The translations under genes and the position numbers were made by a program. The notes beneath the pieces were generated by a model. That model saw only the letters and a list, made by a program, of their open reading frames with translations. It was not told the DNA's origin and searched no databases. Below, one piece after another: positions 1-11,990 of a stretch of DNA of 64,000 bases. Numbering within the stretch: the stretch's first letter is position 1; the number at the start of each line of letters is the position of its first letter. Origin of the DNA: Microglena sp. YARC (taxonomy: Eukaryota; Chlorophyta; Chlorophyceae; Chlamydomonadales; Chlamydomonadaceae); NCBI GenBank assembly GCA_022414725.1, contig CM039467.1, positions 16,192,043 to 16,256,042 of the forward strand, given 5' to 3'.

Positions 1-689
1 ATAATTATATAGATAGTTACCAATAGCTAGTTCAGATGCCTAGATGTTGCCAACTCGCCCAGAAGGCTGAGAGTCTGGTGAATGCAGATGAACTAGCTTG
101 CAAGCTCGTTCTGGTCCATTCAGATTTGTATCTAGTTATGAAGGTGTGTTTCAGAAGCATGCGGGTCAGGTGAATACATATTTGTATCCTTGCAAGCTAG
201 TTCAGGTGCCTACACATGGCAATTTAGTAATGAAGTATAACAATAATGTGATTGCATATTGACCATCTTGCAAGCTAAATAGTTTTCAATGTCACTGACA
301 TGGCCTCTACTTAGTTGCCAAACTGTGTGCCGTCTTGAGGTACAAACAGAGTCCGACTGCATTTCAGGCATAACGAGAAAATTTGAGATTATGGTGGTAA
401 GCAGGAATTTGCTAACACTAATAGGGCCCAGTGAAAACAGATTAACCAACTTGCAAGCTGCCAGCAGGTAACTGCCCGGCCTAGAAGGTTGACATCAGGT
501 ACCAGATGAATCAAATGTTGCCCATTTAATCAAGTGAATTAATTCCCTTGGCTATACAACGTCGCAAAATGTGCCGCACCTGCATTGAGAGGGGGCAATA
601 ATCCTGCTAGCGATAAGAGCACAGGTCCCTGCAAATAAATAAGAGCCAGATAGTAAGTCAGGTTGTTAGACAGGCTGTGAGTCAGATAG
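1..689. other. Low-copy intergenic sequence with short dispersed motif
   Basis: No credible gene. A motif related to CTTGCAAGCTAGTTCAG recurs several times (near 25, 95, 200, 270 and 450), so this may be an old degenerate tandem repeat bordering the satellite that follows. Open frames here are short and have no recognisable domain. Confidence 0.5.
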
Positions 690-1344
690 TGAGTCAGGTT
701 GCAGAACGCAGCGGTGGAAGCATCGAGGCAAAAAGTAAGACAGTAGGCAGCACAACAATAAGCAGGTAGGAAGTAAGCTGCTCTGCAAAAATTATTCAGG
801 GAGGCAGTAAGCAACACCACTATCAGCATGTAAGCAGTACGCAGCACCTCTGCAAGCAGCAAGACAATAAGCAACACCACAATAGTAAAGTAAGCAGTAA
901 GCGGCACCATTGTAAGAAGCAAGATAGCAGGCAGCACCTGCATAACCTTGTAAGCAGCACGTAAAACGGCTGCAAGCATCAAAGCAACAAGATACAACAC
1001 AATAAGCAGGTAAGCAGTACACTGACTGGTGCAAGCATCAATACAATAAGCAACACCACAATAAGCAGGTAGTCAGCACACAGCACCACTGGACACAGCA
1101 AGACAGTAAGCAGCACAACAATAAGCATGAATGAAGACGCAGCGCCATTGCAAGCAGCACAAAAGTAAGCAGCACCACAATAAGCATCGAGACAATAAGC
1201 AACACCACAATAAGCAGGAAGGCAGTTCACAGCACTATTGCAAGCAGCAAGACAGTGGTCAGCACAACAATAAGCATCGAGGAGTACGCAGCACCATTGC
1301 AAGCAGCATGACAGTAAGCAGCACCACAATAAGCATTTAGCAGT

Positions 1345-2562
1345 ATGCAGCAACGCTGCAAGCATCGAGACAATAAGCAACACCACAATAATCAGGAAGG
1401 CAGTACACAGCACCACTGTAAGCAGCTAAACAGTAGGCAACACAATAATAAGCATGAAGGAAGACGCAGCGCTATTGCAAGCAGCACAACAGTAAGCAGC
1501 ACCACAATAAGCATTAAGCAGTATGCGGCAACGCTGTAAGCATCGAGACAATAAGCAACACCGAAATAAGCAGGGAGGCAGTTCACAGCACTATTGCAAG
1601 CAGCAAGACAGTGGTCAGCACAACAATAAGCATTGAGGAGTACGCAGCACCATTGCAAGCAGCATGACAGTAAGCAGCACCACAATAAGCATTTAGCAGT
1701 ATGCAGCAACGCTGCAAGCATCGAGACAATAAGCAACACCACAATAATCAGGTAGTCAGCACACAGCACCACTGTAAGCAGCTAAACAGTAGGCAACACA
1801 ATAATAAGCATGAAGGAAGACGCAGCGCCATTGCAAGCAGCACAACAGTAAGCAGCACCACAATAAGCATTAAGCAGTATGCGGCAACGCTTTAAGCATC
1901 GAGACAATAAGCAACACCACAATAAGCAGGGAGGCAGTTCACAGCACTATTGCAAGCAGCAAGACAGTGGTCAGCACAACAATAAGCATCGAGGAGTACG
2001 CAGCACCATTGCAAGCAGCATGACAATAAGCAGCACCACAATAAGCATTTAGCAGTATGCAGCAACGCTGCAAGCATTGAGACAATAAGCAACACCGAAA
2101 TAATCAGGGAGGCAGTTCACAGCACTATTGCAAGCAGCAAGACAGTGGTCAGCACAACAATAAGCATCGAGGAGTACGCAGCGCCATTGCAAGCAGCACA
2201 ACAGTAAGCAGCACCACAATAAGCATTTAGCAGTATGCAGCAACACTGCAAGCATTGAGACAATAAGCAACACCACAATAATCAGGAAGGCAGTACACAG
2301 CACCACTGTAAGCAGCTAAACAGTAGGCAACACAATAATAAGCATGAAGGAAGACGCAGCGCCATTGCAAGCAGCACAACAGTAAGCAGCACCACAATAA
2401 GCATCGAGACAATAAGCAACACCGAAATAAGCAGGGAGGCAGTTCACAGCACTATTGCAAGCAGCAAGACAGTGGTCAGCACAACAATAAGCATCGAGGA
2501 GTACGCAGCACCATTGCAAGCAGCATGACAGTAAGCAGCACCACAATAAGCATTTAGCAGTT
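1345..2562. repeat. Higher-order repeat copy 1
   Basis: First copy of the ~1,217 bp higher-order unit, running from one marker monomer to the equivalent one at 2563. It contains a second marker monomer 356 bp in. Confidence 0.8.
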
Positions 2563-3778
2563 TTGCAGCAACGCTGCAAGCATCGAGACAATAAGCAACA
2601 CCACAATAATCAGGAAGGCAGTACACAGCACCACTGTAAGCAGCTAAACAGTAGGCAACACAATAATAAGCATGAAGGAAGACGCAGCGCCATTGCAAGC
2701 AGCACAACAGTAAGCAGCACCACAATAAGCATTAAGCAGTATGCGGCAACGCTGTAAGCATCGAGACAATAAGCAACACCACAATAAGCAGGAAGGCAGT
2801 TCACAGCACTATTGCAAGCAGCAAGACAGTGTCAGCACAACAATAAGCATTGAGGAGTACGCAGCACCATTGCAAGCAGCATGACAGTAAGCAGCACCAC
2901 AATAAGCATTTAGCAGTATGCAGCAACGCTGCAAGCATCGAGACAATGAGCAACACCACAATAAGCAGGAAGGCAGTACACAGCACCACTGTAAGCAGCT
3001 AAACAGTAGGCAACACAATAATAAGCATGAAGGAAGACGCAGCGCTATTGCAAGCAGCACAACAGTAAGCAGCACCACAATAAGCATTAAACAGTATGCG
3101 GCAACGCTGTAAGCATCGAGACAATAAGCAACACCACAATAAGCAGGAAGGCAGTACACAGTACTATTGCAAGCAGCAAGACAGTGGTCAGCACAACAAT
3201 AAGCATCCAGGAGTACGCAGCACCATTGCAAGCAGTATGAATGTAAGCAGCACCACAATAAGCATTTAGCAGTATGCAGCAACGCTGCAAGCATTGAGAC
3301 AATAAGCAACACCGAAATAATCAGGGAGGCAGTTCACAGCACTATTGCAAGCAGCAAGACAGTGGTCAGCACAACAATAAGCATCGAGGAGTACGCAGCG
3401 CCATTGCAAGCAGCACAACAGTAAGCAGCACCACAATAAGCATTTAGCAGTATGCAGCAACACTGCAAGCATTGAGACAATAAGCAACACCACAATAATC
3501 AGGAAGGCAGTACACAGCACCACTGTAAGCAGCTAAACAGTAGGGCAACACAATAATAAGCATGAAGGAAGACGCAGCGCCATTGCAAGCAGCACAACAG
3601 TAAGCAGCACCACAATAAGCATCGAGACAATAAGCAACACCGAAATAAGCAGGAGGCAGTTCACAGCACTATTGCAAGCAGCAAGACAGTGGTCAGCACA
3701 ACAATAAGCATCGAGGAGTACGCAGCACCATTGCAAGCAGCATGACAGTAAGCAGCACCACAATAAGCATTTAGCAGT
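2563..3778. repeat. Higher-order repeat copy 2
   Basis: Second copy, about 1,216 bp, with the internal marker at 2918. It shares the shortened monomer junctions of copy 1, so the copies arose by duplication of the whole block rather than of single monomers. Confidence 0.8.
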
Positions 3779-4995
3779 TTGCAGCAACGCTGCAAGCATC
3801 GAGACAATAAGCAACACCACAATAATCAGGAAGGCAGTACACAGCACCACTGTAAGCAGCTAAACAGTAGGCAACACAATAATAAGCATGAAGGAAGACG
3901 CAGCGCCATTGCAAGCAGCACAACAGTAAGCAGCACCACAATAAGCATTAAGCAGTATGCGGCAACGCTGTAAGCATCGAGACAATAAGCAACACCACAA
4001 TAAGCAGGAAGGCAGTTCACAGCACTATTGCAAGCAGCAAGACAGTGGTCAGCACAACAATAAGCATTGAGGAGTACGCAGCACCATTGCAAGCAGCATG
4101 ACAGTAAGCAGCACCACAATAAGCATTTAGCAGTATGCAGCAACGCTGCAAGCATCGAGACAATGAGCAACACCACAATAAGCAGGAAGGCAGTACACAG
4201 CACCACTGTAAGCAGCTAAACAGTAGGCAACACAATAATAAGCATGAAGGAAGACGCAGCGCTATTGCAAGCAGCACAACAGTAAGCAGCACCACAATAA
4301 GCATTAAACAGTATGCGGCAACGCGGTAAGCATCGAGACAATAAGCAACACCACAATAAGCAGGAAGGCAGTACACAGTACTATTGCAAGCAGCAAGACA
4401 GTGGTCAGCACAACAATAAGCATCCAGGAGTACGCAGCACCATTGCAAGCAGTATGAATGTAAGCAGCACCATAATAAGCATTTAGCAGTATGCAGCAAC
4501 GCTGCAAGCATCGAGACAATAAGCAACACCACAATAATCAGGAAGGCAGTACACAGCGCCACTGTAAGCAGCTAAACAGTAGGCAACACAATAATAAGCA
4601 TGAAGGAAGACGCAGCGCCATTGCAAGCAGCACAACAGTAAGCAGCACCACAATAAGCATTAAGTAGTATGCGGCAACGCTGTAAGCATCGAGACGATAA
4701 GCAACACCACCATAAGCAGGAAGGCAGTTCACAGCACTATTGCAAGCAGCAAGACAGTGGTCAGCACAACAATAAGCATCGAGGAGTACATAGCACCATT
4801 GCAAGCAGCACAACAGTAAGCAGCACCGCAATAAGCATTTAGCAGTATGCAGCAACGCTGCAAGCATCGAGACAATAAGCAACACCACAATAAGCAGGAA
4901 GGCAGTACACAGCTCCACTGGAAGCAGCAAGACAGTAAGCAGCACAACAATAAGCATCGAGGAGTACGCAGCGCCACTGCAAGCAGCATGACAGT
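3779..4995. repeat. Higher-order repeat copy 3, more diverged
   Basis: Third copy with the internal marker at 4135. Its second half (after about 4500) departs from copies 1 and 2 and grades into single diverged monomers. Confidence 0.65.
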
Positions 4996-5339
4996 AGGCA
5001 GCCCCACAATCAGCATTAAGGAGTACGCAGCACTGCTGCAAGCATCGAGACAATAAGCAACACCACAATAAAAAGGAAGGCAGTACACAGCACAACTGTA
5101 AGCAGCACGGCAGTATGCGGCACCACAATAAGCAGGTAAGCAGTACCCAACACTGCTGAAAGCAGCAAGACAAGAAGTAACACCACAATAATAAGGTAAG
5201 CAGTATGCAGCACCATTGGGAGCAGGAAGACAATATGCAGCACCACGATAAGCATGAAGCTATACACAGCACTGCTACAAGCAGCGAGACAATAAGCAAC
5301 AGCACAATAATCAGGTGAGAGGTATGCAGCACCATTGCA

Positions 5340-5670
5340 AGCAGTAATGAAGGGTAGGTGCACGCAAGGGGTAGGATGATGATGAGCAGAGCAGGGCAAG
5401 CGTAGAGATCAAAGGAAGGAGGGAGCATGGCAAGGGCAGGGATGTGATGAGCATAGCAGGCATGCATTAGACAGCAATGAGGTCAGAGCACAGCAAGGGG
5501 CATGACGGTGATGAAACAGAACTGGGCATGCGTTGGAGAGAAATGAAGGCAGTATGCAGGTTCTGCAAGATGGGAGGATGCCATGAGATGGGAGTGCGGC
5601 CGAGAAGGTCCAGATCAGGGCAGGGCGGTAAGTAAAGCATGGCATTGCGGCATGAGCTTGCTTGACTTTT
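5340..5670 (-). repeat. Diverged patch of the ~71 bp satellite family
   Basis: Elements such as GGCAAGGGCAGGGATG, GATGAGCATAGCAGGCATGC and AGAGAAATGAAGGCAG match the reverse orientation of the ~71 bp satellite at 23538-25090. The copies are irregular and much decayed, and they directly follow the 59 bp satellite. Confidence 0.6.
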
Positions 5671-6639
5671 GAATTCGCATTCATGAACCTATGGAAGACG
5701 GTAGAATGAGAGCCTCTTACCTAAGGTGCCAGCTTCTGGGGGTTTATTGTAGGCCTGCAAGAAATCCAAGTGGATGAGGGGTGGTTCACTGAGTAAGAGA
5801 ATGGGCAAGAGTACAGGCATGGGCATGGTGGGTTTTCAGCAGACGACTAACGAATAAGATCAAGATCCAGCCTTAGGTGCAGGAGGCTGGGATAAGCTGA
5901 GTCGCGGCAGGCGATGCGATTTTTCGGAGGTAGGGGATCGGAGGTTGGACACCAGAGCGATGCGCATTTTCGCAGGGAGCCCTCTCTGACAACCAATCGC
6001 TATTGGCAAAGGATTGAATAGAGACTTTGTTTAACCCAGTAGCATTCTCGGACAGTTTTCAAGATAGTTCATGAACCACAGCATGAGCAGCGCACCCGAC
6101 TGCCACTGTGGGTGCTGGTTTGAATGCGTACCAGCGGACACTGGCGTTTGGTCCGACCGGTACGAAGTGTGCCCCGCCCCTGGTGTGTGCCCCGCAGGGT
6201 TCTGAAGCAGATGCAGAAGTGGGGAGATTCCTTCAAGCCATGCTGTTGAGATTCCTTCATGCCAGGCCAAGTCTAGCAGACTATCTGTGTAGGACTTCCT
6301 TTGCTGTGCCAATCGCGTTTATATACTATAAGCAGTCAACCGCTCGTATGGTAGTGACAAATATCTGATAAAAATAGACTGGCCCACAACTACCTGGAAA
6401 ACAACTATTACTACATTTCAATGCATGAACATAAGTCTTATTCTTTATACCGGTATATGCGTGGTAAGTCAAATATATGCGGAATGATTGTATGAAGAGA
6501 TTGCATCTAATATATATTTCAGAAGTTTGCTTTTATTTTGATTTTTGATTGATTACTGTATATTACTACCGAAGACAGTGAAGGTGTAGCCAAGTTCAAG
6601 TCTGTGGTAACGAATTCAATCTAAAACATATTATTCATA
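5671..6639. other. Intergenic, nothing recognised
   Basis: Mixed-composition sequence without a supported gene, RNA or clear repeat. The open frames of 60-95 codons on both strands around 6030-6370 overlap each other and show no domain. Confidence 0.5.
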
Positions 6640-7090
6640 CGGATGACTCATATGACGGATATAATGCCGGCGACTTTTGTAGATCATCTATAGATACGGC
6701 TGACTGGTGTAACAAATACAATGTCGGAGACATCTGTATATCATTTCTAGATACGGCTTGTTTGTGTTACGAATACAATGCTGGAGACTTTTGAAACATA
6801 TAGATTCATACAGGTGACTTGTGTTATGAATACAATGTTGGAAACTTCTGTAGATCATCCATATATACGGCTGACTCATGTAACGAATACAATGCTGGAG
6901 ACATCTGCAGATGATTTTTAAATACGGCTTGGACGCTTGGTTGTATAACGAATTCAATGCTGGAAACTTGTGAAACACATACATTCATACGGGCGACTCT
7001 TGTAACAAATAGAATGCTGGAAACTTATGACACATACAGAATGGGTGACTCGTGTAACGAATACAATGTGGAGACTCCTGTACGCGCCGC
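6640..7090. repeat. Tandem array of ~65 bp units
   Basis: Repeated blocks combine ATACGGCTGACT, GTAACGAATACAATGCTGGA and a GACTTCTGTAGATCAT-like segment about seven times, with two alternating unit types. Copies differ by point changes and small indels. The antisense frame 6688-6984 follows the repeat and is not a gene. Confidence 0.8.
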
Positions 7091-7559
7091 AATATGAAGT
7101 ATTGGCACATTTCATTTTACCCCTATAACTGGGTCTCAGAAAAGAATGGCAAAACTAACTTGGCAAAGGGGTCTATGGCTTTGACTGTCTCAAGATTAGA
7201 TCTGAAATTCAGTTGGTAAATCGTCTTTTTGCTTACATGTTTTTGTTACATTTCCTCGTTACATGTTCACAAAGCAGTCTGCCCAAGTTTTCTGTAAAAC
7301 CATGTGACAATTCAAAACAGGAGTATCATACTTGCTAGGGCTTATAAACCAGACCGGTACATAGCTCCAGCCAGCCAAATTGCTGGCTGTAGCCATATAA
7401 CCAAGTTCAAGGTCTTGTTACCTTTTTTCATTTTTCAATTCGAACCAGATTCAAGTGTGACTCAAATAGTCAAATGATTTATTCTGGGCATAAGCACCAA
7501 GAATATCATTAGCTCTACATATCATCTGCCACGTGTGCAATCTAAGCAGAGTACTTGAA
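7091..7559. other. Intergenic, short hairpin only
   Basis: AT-leaning unique sequence. A short inverted repeat (CAGCCAGC ... GCTGGCTG, about 7367-7390) lies in a segment that also resembles 26340-26375 (GCTCCAGCCAGC), so a decayed dispersed repeat is likely. No gene is seen. Confidence 0.4.
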
Positions 7560-7807
7560 CCCTGCAAATAAATAGAGTAGGCAAGTGCCTGCAATCTGAG
7601 CACATAACTAATTCAGCTTACCTGCTTTACATTTAGCTGACCACTAGACTAGCTGCTGCCTAGCGGCTATGCACATAATATAATAAGGTTGGCGCCTGCG
7701 AAGTAGAGTTAGTAAGTGCTGGAGCCGCTCTACATACTGCCTGCCAACCTTGCAATCTAAACACAGCAATTGAACCCTGCAGATCCGCCTACTAGGCAGG
7801 TGCCCGC
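7560..7807. repeat. Diverged leading copy of the 1.5 kb tandem unit
   Basis: Contains the same landmarks as the units that follow, in order: CAATCTGAGCACAT, TTCAGCT, a GGTTGGCGCCTGC segment and a GCAAGTGCTGG-like segment. It lacks the C tract, minisatellite and purine tract. Confidence 0.65.
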
Positions 7808-9301
7808 AATCTGAGCACATCAAGAATTCAGCTGGACAGCTTTACTTATAGCAGACCTATAAACTAGCAGCTGCCTAGGAGGTATACACATAATCTAATT
7901 AGGTTGGCGCCTGCATTGTACAGACAGCAAGTGCTGGGGCCACTCTACATATAGTCCGCCACGCATTCACAAGCCCCTCCTGCCCCCCCCCCCCCCCCCC
8001 CCCCCCTCCACACACCAAACACACCACCACCCCCCCGCCACCACCTACCCCCCCCTACTGGCATCCCCCCCCCCCCCCCACCACCACCCCACCACCACCA
8101 CCCTTGATGGCTGCCATACCCCTGATGGCAGCCCCACCCCCATCTCAACCTCTGATGCGACGCCCACCCTCATGGCTATCCCACCCCCACCCTGAACAGT
8201 GTATGTGAATGTCTGACAGTGAACGTGTATGTCCGGCAGTGTATGTGCATACCAAACAGTGTATGTGAATGTCCAGCAATGTATGTGTATGACCAACAGT
8301 GTATGCGTATGCCCCTGTCTCTGTCACTGTCAATGCCCTTGCCTCTGTCTATTGCTTCTGCTTCTGTCTGAGGAGGGATGGAGGGAGAGAGAGAGAGGGA
8401 AGGGAGGAAGGGGAGGAAGGGAGGGAGGGGGAGGAGAGGGAGAGGGAGAGGGAGAGGGAGAGGGAGAGGAGAGGGAGAGGGAGAGGGAGAGGGAGAGGGA
8501 GAGGAGAGGGAGAGGGAAAGTGGAGAGAGGAGAGAGGAGAGAGGAGAGAGGAGGGAGGAGGAGGAGGGAGAGGGAGGTTGAAGGTGGTAGGTGGTACGGT
8601 GGTAGGAGGAGGGAGGGAGGAGGGGGAGGAGGGGAGGGGAGGGGAGGGGGGGGAGGGGATGGGAGGAAGCGGAGGGGTAGGGTAGGGGGGTAGGGTGTAG
8701 GGTAGGGGGGGGTGTTGGGGGGGAGAGGTAGGCGTAGGCGTTAGGGTGTAGGGGGTAGGGGAGGGTGTAGGGTGTAGGGGGGGTGGGGAAAGTTTAGGGG
8801 TAGGGTAGGGGGGAGGGGGATGAGGGATGGGGGAGGGGGGAGGGGAGGGGGGGAGGAGGGGGAGGAGGGAGAGGAGGGGAGGGAGGGAAGGGAGGGGGAG
8901 GGGGGGGTGAGGGGGGAGGAGGGCAGGAGGGAGGAGGCAGGAGGAGGAGAAGGAGGAGGGAGGAAGGAGGAGGGGGAAGGGGAGGAGGAGGAGGGAGGGA
9001 GGGAGGGAGGGAGGAGGGAGGAGGGAGGAAGAAGAGGAAGGAGGAGGAAGGAGGGGGTAGGGGAGGTGGGAGGGAGGGAGGAAGGAGGAGGAGGTGGGAA
9101 GGGGTGAGGGGATGAGGGGGATGAGGGGGAGGGGGGGGGGAGGGGAGGGGGAGGGGGGGGGGGGGGGGGGGAGGAGGGAGGAGAGAGGAGGAAGACAGGA
9201 GGAGGGAGGAAAGAGGAGGGAGGAAAGAGGGAGGAGGGAGAGGGAGAGGTGAGAGGGAGAGGGAGAGGGAGAGGGAGAGGGAGAGGGAGAGGGAGAGGGG
9301 A
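7808..9301. repeat. 1.5 kb tandem unit, copy 1
   Basis: Order of parts: CAATCTGAGCACAT leader, AATTCAGCTGGACAGC, GGTTGGCGCCTGC, a poly-C tract (about 7983-8007), a C/A-rich segment, a minisatellite of ~20 bp units like CAGTGTATGTGTATGTCC (about 8195-8310), a TGTCTCTGTCACTGTC segment, then ~930 bp of almost pure purine (GGGAGA and GGAGGG units). The same order recurs in copies 2 and 3. Confidence 0.9.
8375..9300 (+). repeat. Purine tract (GGGAGA/GGAGGG)n
   Basis: About 0.9 kb with nearly every base A or G on the plus strand. Many runs of three or more G suit G-quadruplex formation, and the mirror-like GA repeats suit triplex (H-DNA) formation. The long proline/serine-rich antisense frames come from this composition. 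Confidence 0.9.
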
Positions 9302-9469
9302 TGCAATCTGAGAACACAAATAATTCAGCTGGACAGCTTTACTTATAGCAGGCCTATAGACTAGCAGCTACCTAGGAGGTATACATGTTATCTAATTAGG
9401 TTGGCGCCGCATTGTACAGACAGCAAGTGCTGGGGCCACCCTACATATGGTCTACCACGCATTCACAAG

Positions 9470-9515
<46 letters not shown>

Positions 9516-10826
9516 ACCCACACCCACATACCACCACCCACCCACCCACCCCTAATGGCATCCCTCCCCCCACCCTTGATGGCTGCCATAACCCTGATGG
9601 CAGCCCCAACCCCATCTCCACCCCTGATGCGACCCCCACCCCTCATGGCTATCCCACCCCCACCCCAAACATTGTATGTGAATGTCTGACAGTGTACGTG
9701 TATGTCCGGCAGTGTATGTGCATACCCAACAGTGTATGTGTGTGTCCAACAGTGTATGTGAATGTCCAGCAATGTGTGTGTATGTCCAACAGTGTATGTG
9801 CATGTCCAACAGTGTATGCGTATGCCCTTGTCTCTGTCACTGTCAATGCCCTTGCCTCTGTCTAATGCTTCTGCTTCTGTCTGAGGAGGGATCCTCCTGG
9901 AGGAGAGAGAGAGGAGGGAGGGAGGGAGGAGGGAGGGAGAGGGAGAGAGGAGAGAGAAGAGAGGAGAGGAGGGAGGAGGGAGGAGGGAGGAGGAGGAGGA
10001 GGGAGGAGGGAGGAGGAGGAGGAGGAGAGGGAGGTTGAATGTGGGAGGAGGGAGGTAGGAGGAGGGAGGAGGGAGGAGGGGAGAGGGGGAGGAGGGGAGG
10101 GGGAGGAGGAGGGGAGGGGGAGGAGGGGAGGGGAGGAGGGGAGGGGGGGAGGGGTAGGGTAGGGGAGGAAGGGAGGGGGAGGGGGGGGGGGGGAGGGGTA
10201 GGGGGAGGGGGGGGGAGGAGGTAGGCGTAGGGGTAGGGGGAGGGTGGGGAGGGTGGAGGGGTAAGGGGTGGGGGAGGGGTGGGGGTAGGGAGGAGGGAGG
10301 AGGGATGGGGGGGGGGGGGTAGGGGTAGGGGTAGGGGGGGAGGAGGGGGAGGAGGGAGAGGAGGGGAGGAAGGGGAGGGGGAGGGGGAGGGGGAGGGGAG
10401 GGGAGGGGGAGGGGGAGGGGGAGGGGGAGGGGAGGGGAGGGGGAGGGGAGGAGGGAGGAGGAGGGAGGAAGGAAGGAGGGGGGGGAGGGGGAAGGAGGAG
10501 GAGGAGGGAGGAAGGAAGAAGGAGGAAGGAAGGAGAAAGGAGGGAGGAAGGAAGAAGAGGAAGGAAGGAGAAAGGAGGGAGGGAGGAGTGGGAGGGCGGA
10601 GGGGAGGAGGAGGGGGAGGGAGGAAGGAGGAGGGAGGGGGAAGGGTGAGGGGGGTGAGGGGAGGGTGAGGGGGAAGGGGAGGGGTGAGGGGGTGAGGGGG
10701 AGAAGGGAGGAGAGAGTATGGAGGAGAGAGGAGAGAGGAGGGAGGAAGGAGGGAGAGGGAGAGGGAGAGGAGAGGGAGAGGGAGAGGGAGAGGGAGAGGG
10801 AGAGGGAGAGGGAGAGGGAGAGGGGG
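9302..10826. repeat. 1.5 kb tandem unit, copy 2
   Basis: Begins with CAATCTGAGAACACA and repeats the order of copy 1: leader, poly-C then (CA)n at 9472-9530, C-rich segment, minisatellite (about 9670-9830, more units than copy 1), then a purine tract from about 9890 to 10825. Confidence 0.9.
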
Positions 10827-11818
10827 CAATCTGAGAACATAAATAATTCAGCTGGACAGCTTTACTTCTGGCAGACCTATAGACTAGCACTTGACTATGA
10901 GGTATACATATTATCTAATTAGATTGGCTCCTGCATTGTACAGACAGCAAGTGCTAGGGCCACTTTACGTATAGTCTGCCTCGCGTCCACAAGCCCCCCC
11001 CACCCCCACCCCCCACCCCCCCCCCACACACACCAAACACACCACCACCCACCCGCCACCACCCGTCCACCCCTAATGGCATCCCCCACCCCACCCCACC
11101 ATTGATGGCTGCCATACTCAAGTTGGCAGCCCCAACCCCATCTCCACCCCTGATGCGACCCCCACCCCTCATGGCTATCCCATTCCCACCCCGAACAGTG
11201 CATGTGAATGTCTGACAGTGTATGTGTTTGTCCGGCAGTGTATGTGCATACCCAACAGTGTATGTGTGTGTCCAACAGTGTATGTAAATGTCCAGCAATG
11301 TATATTTATGTCAAACGGTGAATGTGTATGTCCAACAATGTATGCGTATGCCCTTGTCTCTGTCACTGTCAATGCCCTTGCCTCTGTCTATTGCTTCTGC
11401 TTCTGTCTGAGGGAGGGATGGAGGGAGAGGGAGAGGGAGAGGGAGAGGGAGAGGGAGAGGGAGAGGGAGAGGGAGAGGGAGAGGGAGAGGGAGGAGGGAG
11501 GAGGGAGGGGGGGGAGGGGGAAGGGAGGGGGGTAGGAGGGGTAGGAGGGGTAGGAGGGGAGGAGAGGGAGGGGGAGGGGGGGGGGGGGGGGGGAGGGGAG
11601 GAGGGAGGAAGGAGGGAGGAAGGAGGGGGGGAGGGGAGAGGGGGGGAGGGGGAAGGAGGAGGAGGGAGGAAGGAAGGAGGAGGAAGGAGGGAGGGGAGGG
11701 AGGAGGGAGGGGGAAGGGGAGGGGAGGGAGGGGGAGGGAGGAAGGACAAGGAGGATGGAGGTGGGGAAGGGGTGAGGGGGGGCGGGGGAGGGGGAGGGGG
11801 AAGGTGGGAGGGTGATGG

Positions 11819-11861
<43 letters not shown>

Positions 11862-11990
11862 GTGAGGGGTGAGGGGTGAGGGAGGAGGGGAGGGGGGGGA
11901 GGAGGAGGAGGGAGAGGGAGAGGGAGAGGGAGGAAGCGAGGGAGAGAGGGAGAGAGGGAGTGGGGCGAGGCGAGGGAGGCGAGGGAGCAA
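10827..11990. repeat. 1.5 kb tandem unit, copy 3
   Basis: Third copy with the same leader, C-rich segment (10994-11120), minisatellite (11190-11350) and purine tract (about 11408-11960). Near 11815-11880 the tract changes to an exact GGGTGA hexamer run. It ends at unique sequence near 11990. Confidence 0.9.

Larger units (their letters stand above)
690..5340. repeat. Satellite array, ~59 bp monomer with ~1,217 bp higher-order repeat
   Basis: The tract is built from ~59 bp monomers rich in GCAAGCAGCA and CACCACAATAAGCA. Six monomers make a ~356 bp block. The same monomer variant (CAGCAACGCTGCAAGCATCG type) recurs at 1345, 1701, 2563, 2918, 3779 and 4135, giving alternating spacings of ~356 and ~861 bp, so the higher-order period is ~1,217 bp. 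Some monomers are fused or shortened (near 2391-2437 and 3600-3655). The two ends (690-1340 and 5000-5340) are more diverged than the middle, as in arrays homogenised by unequal exchange. Long open frames on both strands are repeat artefacts. Confidence 0.93.

Noticed and set aside
690..5340. CRISPR-like array
   Set aside because: Units are head-to-tail and continuous without unique spacers, in a eukaryotic context.
980..5467. Many 60-309 codon frames, Cys/Leu/Ala-rich on the minus strand
   Set aside because: They repeat with the 59 bp satellite, overlap in several frames, and have no start or domain logic. They follow from the monomer composition.
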